A stretch of DNA of 37,412 nucleotides from an uncultured Caulobacterales bacterium. GTDB lineage: Bacteria > Pseudomonadota > Alphaproteobacteria > Caulobacterales > Maricaulaceae. Shown here piece after piece: positions 32,630 to 37,412 of the stretch. The notes under the pieces were generated by a model that was not told the origin of the DNA, ran no database searches, and saw nothing but the letters and a program-made list of their open reading frames with translations. Both the position numbers and the translations under genes were made by a program. Position 1 is the stretch's first letter; each line of letters begins with the position of its first letter. The stretch covers positions 1 to 37,412 of the forward strand of contig CALDTL010000183.1 of NCBI GenBank assembly GCA_937923965.1. The letters run 5' to 3'.

Positions 32630-33832
32630 TCAAGACCCTTGCGTCTTGGACATTAAGAGACGCGAAGCATTTGATAGGCAGTTTTCGAAAGCTTCCAGTC
32701 CATAATGGGTTTGCCACCATTCAATCGACTGCGACGCCAGAACTTGCCGTTCAGTCAAATCTTGTTGAGCAACCCGCTGTAGCAACGCCGCTGCATGGGC
32801 TATGTCTGGCTCGGCCCAACGACGCCCCTCCATATCATCGTAGACTTTATGCTCATCCTTCGTTGGGATGAGGTCATAATCTACAAGATAAACACACGGG
32901 CAATCACCCCACTCGGCAGGCGACGACCAGCCAGTGATGATCGTTGCAATCCCATATGAGGCAGCTTCTGCTCCGACCAGCCCAAACCCCTCCGCCCGCG
33001 TCAAAGAGAGGTAACAATCACAGGATTTTATGAGATCGGTCATCTCGTCTTCTGTCAATGTCTTCTCAATGACATGAATGTTTGGGGCGGCGAACAACGC
33101 TTTGTCGTCGGCACTCAACTCGCCGTTCGCTTTGATGATGAGTCTGGCATTAGGGGTCTTTTCAAAGGCTTGTAAAAACGCATCGACAGCGCCTCTCGGA
33201 TTCTTTCGGCTCAAGCTCGAGCGACTGTCAAACGTCGTCAAAACCAGAAAATCTTGAGCGACGTTCAACCTATCTCGCCAGTCAGTGGTGATAGGAATGT
33301 CGGATATCGCAATAGGGTATTTGATATTTGTAACGGGGACCGGAAGGCTCGCGAAACTCTCTTTGGAAAACTGACTTATGCTCCAGACTTCATCAAATAA
33401 TTCAGCGATTTTGGTAAACACTTGCGGTACGCGTTCAAGTTCCCAAGCCCAAACGCCTATCAGGCGCCTGTTTTCAACATTTCGATTTCGCAAGATATAC
33501 AGGGATTTAGGCACCTCTGTCGGATTGACGTGGAGAATGATGGGACCCTTTCCATCATCTAGAGGTGTTTCTGGCTGGGGGATTATCGAGTTGTCCGGCT
33601 GAATAATGGGCGACAAATCAAGGGATGAAACATCATAGCCGAGACCCAAAAGTCCATCCCGCACGAGGCGGCCGCCCCTGCCGATCCCATTGGGAGAAGA
33701 TAGCAACCCTGCGACTAATATACGGCCGCGTTGATGGTCAGATGTTTCGGGCCGCAGCTTACGGGCTTTGCGCTCAAAATAAACATATCCCGCTCGGCGT
33801 TTTATCCGCCTCCAAGAATTGCCAAAGATCAC
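32630..33832 (-). CDS. Glycosyltransferase family 4 protein
   Basis: A GT-B-fold glycosyltransferase of 400 residues. The C-terminal half carries the retaining GT4 signature E281-x7-E289 in RAEGFGLVGAEAASYG, preceded by LIIKANGE (231-238). In the N-terminal half PNGIGRGGRLVRDGL (47-61) is the acceptor-side glycine-rich loop, and HVNP and VWAWELE are also typical of GT4 proteins in polysaccharide clusters. It probably adds one sugar to the exported polymer on the cytoplasmic side. The start is a GTG at 33832 with no clear ribosome binding site; no in-frame ATG lies upstream. The next gene upstream on the same strand ends 20 bases away. The donor cannot be inferred. Confidence 0.87.
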   Translation of the reverse strand: MIFGNSWRRIKRRAGYVYFERKARKLRPETSDHQRGRILVAGLLSSPNGIGRGGRLVRDGLLGLGYDVSSLDLSPIIQPDNSIIPQPETPLDDGKGPIILHVNPTEVPKSLYILRNRNVENRRLIGVWAWELERVPQVFTKIAELFDEVWSISQFSKESFASLPVPVTNIKYPIAISDIPITTDWRDRLNVAQDFLVLTTFDSRSSLSRKNPRGAVDAFLQAFEKTPNARLIIKANGELSADDKALFAAPNIHVIEKTLTEDEMTDLIKSCDCYLSLTRAEGFGLVGAEAASYGIATIITGWSSPAEWGDCPCVYLVDYDLIPTKDEHKVYDDMEGRRWAEPDIAHAAALLQRVAQQDLTERQVLASQSIEWWQTHYGLEAFENCLSNASRLLMSKTQGS

Positions 33833-33852
33833 GGTAAGACCATACAGATTAA

Positions 33853-35277
33853 CTAAAGGTGAGCGATCGCGTCTTCATACAAACCGATCGCATGCGCCAT
33901 ATCGTATTTTCGGTCACGTTTAGGATATTCAATGACACGATACCCATGAACCATGCGCTCTGTTCGGTCCGCTGTCATGCGCGGAATTTTTTGGGCATAT
34001 TCAATTGAGTTTCCTATGTCGCAAAATTCGAAATGGGAGTCGTGAAATTTCGACAGCTCTACAAATTGAATATTGCGAGATCCAAAAATTCTTCGGTCAA
34101 GTTCGACAGCTTGTGCCATAGGTCCGGACGCCGTGTGCGGGGAATTAATATACGGGAAAAGAACCGCATCACAAAGCAGCATACCTAAAACCAAATCGTC
34201 ATCGGAAACCGCACCAAGGAAGTGAACACGGTCAGAGAGCGCCTTTCGCTTCTCAAAGGTTTTGTCCATGAGCTCTTTCGCTTCATTGGTCGACCTCCCG
34301 CTTTTACCATCAATTTTTGCCAGCAGCTTACTTTTTTGGACAGCCTTTTCGGCATTGCGTTGGCGAATTCTTTTGTCCCGTTTTTTCAAATGGTCATAAA
34401 GCTCGCCCAAATACTCATCGCGGCGGCTTTCAATACGCAATGTACTTTCATGCACGGATGAGAACATCAAAAGCTCATAATTTGGGGGAAGACTGTCTAC
34501 GGCATCAATCGCTGTTTCAAAGCCTTTATAGCCTGAGAAAAAACCGAACACACCGATGTAGCGTGTGTCTTTACTCTTCTGCGGCGGCAGAACATTTTTA
34601 AGATCTGACGTCTGGAGTCTATCTATAAATGTCGCTTTTGTTTCCTCTGACAAATAGGTCAACGGGGTTGCCATTATTGGCTGGACTCGACGCCTTGCCT
34701 GACTCTTAGCATTATATATATCACCATTGAAAATCGCATTCGCCAAGTGTTGATCGCGCTTCGTATGTACGATGTGACTCAATGGAATTTTTTTCCCCAT
34801 GGATGAAATCGTATCAAAAAGATAGTCCCAAGCTCGGTTAAGTGTTTTTTCCGAACGCTTGATCGCGACTGCTCGACGAATTTCACCGCGACTAAGAAGG
34901 CGTAAGATTTCGGCGGGCGGTGTGGATTTACGGCGCCCTAAATAATGCCATGTAATTGACAGGCTTTTTGCATGCTTCGTGATGATCTTAAAGCGTTTCA
35001 TCGCTGTCATCATATTAGGCGCAAAAATACCCGGCTCGAATTGAATGTTGACGTGATCGAATTCTTTGACTCTTTCACCCAGATACCGGCAATAACTCTC
35101 CGCAGCCACTCGCTCGGCACCATCTTTGGCATTACCTAAGATCATGCGAGGTGTCGGTAGCACTTCGACATCATAGCCCTGTTCTTCAAGCCCCTCTTTT
35201 ATGCCTTTGGTAAAATGGGCGATGCCGCAAATTTCATTCCAAGTCGAAAGAATGGCGACTCTAGGTTTCGTGCTCAT
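33853..35277 (-). CDS. GT-B glycosyltransferase-like protein with a charged helical insertion
   Basis: A 474-residue protein starting with a GT4-like N-terminal strand and loop (RVAILSTWNEICGIAHFTKGIKEGL, 6-30). IGVFGFFSGYKGFETAIDA (241-259) marks the start of the C-terminal Rossmann domain, and HFLGAVSDDDLVLGMLLCDAVLFPY with SPHTASGPMAQAVE provides the donor side. Between them, residues about 285-348 are a highly charged, helical insertion rich in Lys, Arg and Glu that typical GT4 proteins lack. The EX7E motif is not clear: PHTASGPMAQAVELD replaces the usual EGFG region. It may still act as a transferase or as a partner of the preceding enzyme. It starts 11 bases after the end of the second sulfotransferase gene. 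Confidence 0.78.
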   Translation of the reverse strand: MSTKPRVAILSTWNEICGIAHFTKGIKEGLEEQGYDVEVLPTPRMILGNAKDGAERVAAESYCRYLGERVKEFDHVNIQFEPGIFAPNMMTAMKRFKIITKHAKSLSITWHYLGRRKSTPPAEILRLLSRGEIRRAVAIKRSEKTLNRAWDYLFDTISSMGKKIPLSHIVHTKRDQHLANAIFNGDIYNAKSQARRRVQPIMATPLTYLSEETKATFIDRLQTSDLKNVLPPQKSKDTRYIGVFGFFSGYKGFETAIDAVDSLPPNYELLMFSSVHESTLRIESRRDEYLGELYDHLKKRDKRIRQRNAEKAVQKSKLLAKIDGKSGRSTNEAKELMDKTFEKRKALSDRVHFLGAVSDDDLVLGMLLCDAVLFPYINSPHTASGPMAQAVELDRRIFGSRNIQFVELSKFHDSHFEFCDIGNSIEYAQKIPRMTADRTERMVHGYRVIEYPKRDRKYDMAHAIGLYEDAIAHL

Positions 35278-35288
35278 GGTATAGTTCC

Positions 35289-36623
35289 CTAATGTCCCAT
35301 AAATTTACGCAGCTCTTGGAGCTGTGGTTGCGTAAATTTATGACGGAATTTGTCAAGGTCTTCTAGCATCACCTTAAAGGAGATGTAACGACTCAGATTT
35401 GGGTTGGCGTGTAAATATTTAAGCGCATTTTCTCCGTCCCCCAATTGTATGAGATGACGTAAATATCCGCGCACATAATCAGGAACGGGTCCTAATTCCT
35501 TCAAAGCATGATGATAAGCATGCGCGCGCTTTCCATTCGATTTGCCCTGCATATTATTCACATTGTCAATGATTTCAGGCAGACTCTCATGATTGTCTTG
35601 GGCCACGAGCTCAGACTTGGCAGCCGGTTTTGACTTACCCAAAAGCCCTTTGCTTTTAGGATTAGGTCGGAAATTATCAACAAGGGTCGCAGAGATCGTG
35701 CCTAATTTTTCCATTTTCTGCCTTATCTCAGGCGAAAGCGCCGGAGGATCATTGGCATTGATGACTTTTGGCGGTTTTAAATCTTCGCGCTCCATTCCAA
35801 GAGCGTCAAAACACTTTAGATAATCGTCTCGAATGAGTTTCACCGCAGGACCAAGGTACTCTGGATCAAATTGGCGGTCCCAACTCGCCGAATTTTTTAG
35901 CAAAAGCTTGGCAATGTGAGCTGGGAAATCAGGTCGGTATTGTTGATAACGAATATTAGACAATAAAAATGTGTGAGGGGGTAGCGCGTAAAGTTCTTTG
36001 CCGCTGCGGATTGTGAGGTATCGATCGGTATCGAAATATAGGCGCGGGATAGAGCCGCCCGGTGCCGGATTGACGTTGAAATCTAGTTTCCAATCTTCGG
36101 GTAAAGACAAAAACTCTAAAACATCCTGGCGAAGCAACGGACCGGTCGATTTAAACCCAAAACCCGACACATTCGTTTTTCCAAATGCGGCTGCAAACTC
36201 CCTAACGGCCGGCGACAAAGGGTGAAAATATTTTTTCAAAATCGCTGGGGAATAAAAACTATATGGTCCATGCGCATAGAGAAAAAAATGCGTGCTGATA
36301 TCGTGCATGTAATGAGAGTAAGCGCGAGACATGGGATCGCGCAGACAAAATACAAATTTTACGTCGTGCCTTTTGAGTGTTTTTTTCATGCGTGCGGCAA
36401 CGTCGCTCTCCGGGAGCGCATATAACGGCGAGGCATCTAGAAATACCTTGTCGGGATCCTGTGTCTCAAACTGATCCAAATAACCTTCTAAGCTGTTGGC
36501 GCTGCGGAAGTAATCAACTTCCTTACGTTTGGGCATATTAATCGGCGCGCCGCTAGCGGCGAGCTGTTCGAACAGAAATGTGGTTCCGGATTTTGCATAG
36601 CCGGGTATAATTAGAAATTTCAC
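35289..36623 (-). CDS. Sulfotransferase-domain protein
   Basis: A 444-residue protein with an N-terminal PAPS-dependent sulfotransferase domain (1 to about 270). The 5'-phosphosulfate loop is PGYAKSGTTFLFEQL (7-21), KEVDYF (34-39) is the usual following motif, and the 3'-phosphate-binding motif is CLRDPMSRAYSHYMHD (93-108). Residues about 300-444 form a C-terminal extension with no recognised motif, Lys/Pro-rich near its start and helical at the end. The family differs from the sulfotransferase at 30180-31457, which suggests two separate sulfation positions or acceptors. The gene lies between a glycosyltransferase gene (11 bases) and an FkbM methyltransferase gene (36 bases) on the same strand, so it is probably co-transcribed with both. 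Confidence 0.87.
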   Translation of the reverse strand: MKFLIIPGYAKSGTTFLFEQLAASGAPINMPKRKEVDYFRSANSLEGYLDQFETQDPDKVFLDASPLYALPESDVAARMKKTLKRHDVKFVFCLRDPMSRAYSHYMHDISTHFFLYAHGPYSFYSPAILKKYFHPLSPAVREFAAAFGKTNVSGFGFKSTGPLLRQDVLEFLSLPEDWKLDFNVNPAPGGSIPRLYFDTDRYLTIRSGKELYALPPHTFLLSNIRYQQYRPDFPAHIAKLLLKNSASWDRQFDPEYLGPAVKLIRDDYLKCFDALGMEREDLKPPKVINANDPPALSPEIRQKMEKLGTISATLVDNFRPNPKSKGLLGKSKPAAKSELVAQDNHESLPEIIDNVNNMQGKSNGKRAHAYHHALKELGPVPDYVRGYLRHLIQLGDGENALKYLHANPNLSRYISFKVMLEDLDKFRHKFTQPQLQELRKFMGH

Positions 36624-36659
36624 AATTACCCCTTCACGATAGGCGCGCTGAAGGTCAAC

Positions 36660-37412
36660 TTACAGGCCTAGCAGAGCCCGTGTCGTTACGCGCATTTCGG
36701 CTAAATCCTTATCGCGCTGTGAAACCGTTTTGGCGAGATGCGGGTAAGCGGGCAGACCCTTATCGTCCGCCATAAACGGAAGCTGCGGGCAATCACTAAT
36801 CGCCTCCCATAAGAACACGCGTTGGATTTCATCATCGCTGAGCGTGGACAGATCTTTTGCAAAAAACGCCTCAACCTCAACAACCTCCCCTTCAAAAGAG
36901 CCCTGTGGAGCCAGGCCCCGTACGCGAAAGCCGCGCTTAGCGAGCATGTCGATGAGCTCCCACAAAACTGACTCGCCATGATAAAGGGGTAAAATATGCG
37001 TTTCCAATTCAATCGCCAAGACGTCGTCAAGCATATCTCCAGCGCCTTTCAGAATTTCATTTTCGGCGCCTTGGACATCGACCTTTAGAAAATCGATCTT
37101 GTTAATACCATTAGTTTTCAGTGAATTTTCAAGCGTATCTACTTGGATCTCGAACTTTCGTTTTGTCGCGAAACAAGACCGGATAGGAAAGCGTCCAAGG
37201 ACGTCCATATCAGGAGCGCGCAAAGACGAACACGGCATGTTTTCAGCAATGTGAAATGCCGTTTTACCTTTGCCGCCACCAATGGCATTTGGAATAAAAT
37301 TGACAAATGGATATAGAGTGTTGAGCTTGCCGACTTCATACTCGTCCGGCTCAAAACCCACGCCTTTGACAACGCCCAAACGGGCCAGAATTGTCCATTT
37401 CCAGAATAACCC
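36660..37412 (-). CDS. FkbM-family methyltransferase, 5' end beyond the window
   Basis: The reading frame is open to the last base of the window, so the N-terminus is missing and the true start lies outside. Visible is the FkbM-type SAM-dependent methyltransferase core, with VDTLENSL and IDFLKVDVQGAENEILKGA, the motif II region that defines the family, followed by AIELETHILPLYHGE. Family members often methylate sugar hydroxyls in polysaccharide and glycolipid clusters. Here it would modify the polymer built and sulfated by its neighbours, or its terminus, but the acceptor is not shown. The SAM-binding glycine loop may lie partly in the missing part. Confidence 0.85.
   Translation of the reverse strand, partial: GLFWKWTILARLGVVKGVGFEPDEYEVGKLNTLYPFVNFIPNAIGGGKGKTAFHIAENMPCSSLRAPDMDVLGRFPIRSCFATKRKFEIQVDTLENSLKTNGINKIDFLKVDVQGAENEILKGAGDMLDDVLAIELETHILPLYHGESVLWELIDMLAKRGFRVRGLAPQGSFEGEVVEVEAFFAKDLSTLSDDEIQRVFLWEAISDCPQLPFMADDKGLPAYPHLAKTVSQRDKDLAEMRVTTRALLGL

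Noticed and set aside
32852-32872. CTCATCC/GGATGAG inverted repeat resembling the REP units
   Set aside because: It lies inside the glycosyltransferase gene without disturbing the frame, and the similarity is limited to a few bases.
1-37412. CRISPR array, rRNA, tRNA or complete insertion sequence
   Set aside because: No regularly spaced direct repeats, RNA gene consensus or transposase were found on reading through the window.

Overview
The window looks like chromosomal DNA from a Gram-negative, LPS-making bacterium, most probably an alphaproteobacterium, possibly a marine or prosthecate lineage such as the Hyphomonadaceae/Maricaulales (the finer placement is a guess). Reasons are the complete Kdo route and LptD, an AGE-type epimerase beside a GDP-mannose pyrophosphorylase that lacks its own isomerase domain, a DUF2793-type protein of the kind found in alphaproteobacterial phages and gene transfer agents, and moderate GC with tightly packed genes. 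Almost every gene makes, activates, modifies or exports surface carbohydrate.

Layout. 1-991: no convincing gene, but a series of strong inverted repeats, including two REP-like palindromes and a possible folded RNA or MITE-like element. 992-10818: core envelope block, mostly on the + strand: kdsA, a convergent WbpE-like sugar aminotransferase, phosphomannomutase/phosphoglucomutase, galU, kdsD(kpsF), kdsB, a histidine-phosphatase-fold protein translationally coupled to kdsB, and lptD. 11015-18667: a compact + strand cassette, visibly more AT-rich than its neighbours, with overlapping genes: polytopic GT-C-like protein, CDP-glucose 4,6-dehydratase (rfbG), CDP-4-keto-6-deoxyglucose 3-dehydrase (rfbH), glucose-1-phosphate cytidylyltransferase (rfbF), ArnC/GtrB-like polyprenyl-phosphate glycosyltransferase, RfbJ/RfbS-like reductase, RmlC-like epimerase and a four-helix SMR-type carrier. 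18699-25701: minus-strand block: DUF2793/tail-fibre-like protein, manC, fcl, AGE epimerase (probable mannose-6-phosphate isomerase), glmM, and an unrecognised nucleotidyltransferase-fold protein overlapping glmM. 25937-28537: AlgI/AlgJ-like O-acetylation pair. 28547-37412 (minus strand): KpsT/KpsM-type ABC exporter, a coiled-coil sulfotransferase, gmd-like dehydratase, two glycosyltransferases, a second sulfotransferase and an FkbM methyltransferase cut by the window end.

How the genes fit together. GlmM, PMM/PGM, GalU, ManC, the AGE protein, Gmd and Fcl would supply UDP-sugars, GDP-mannose and GDP-L-fucose. The Kdo genes supply CMP-Kdo. The two glycosyltransferases, ABC exporter, sulfotransferases, O-acetyltransferase pair and methyltransferase look like a capsule-type polymer system whose product is predicted to be sulfated, acetylated and possibly methylated. 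The 11-18.7 kb cassette looks self-contained: it makes a CDP-3,6-dideoxyhexose (an ascarylose-type L-sugar is the simplest reading), loads it on undecaprenyl phosphate, flips it, and transfers it in the periplasm, in the manner of Arn or GtrABC systems. I regard this cassette as the most interesting item in the window. No rRNA, tRNA, CRISPR array or intact insertion sequence was seen.
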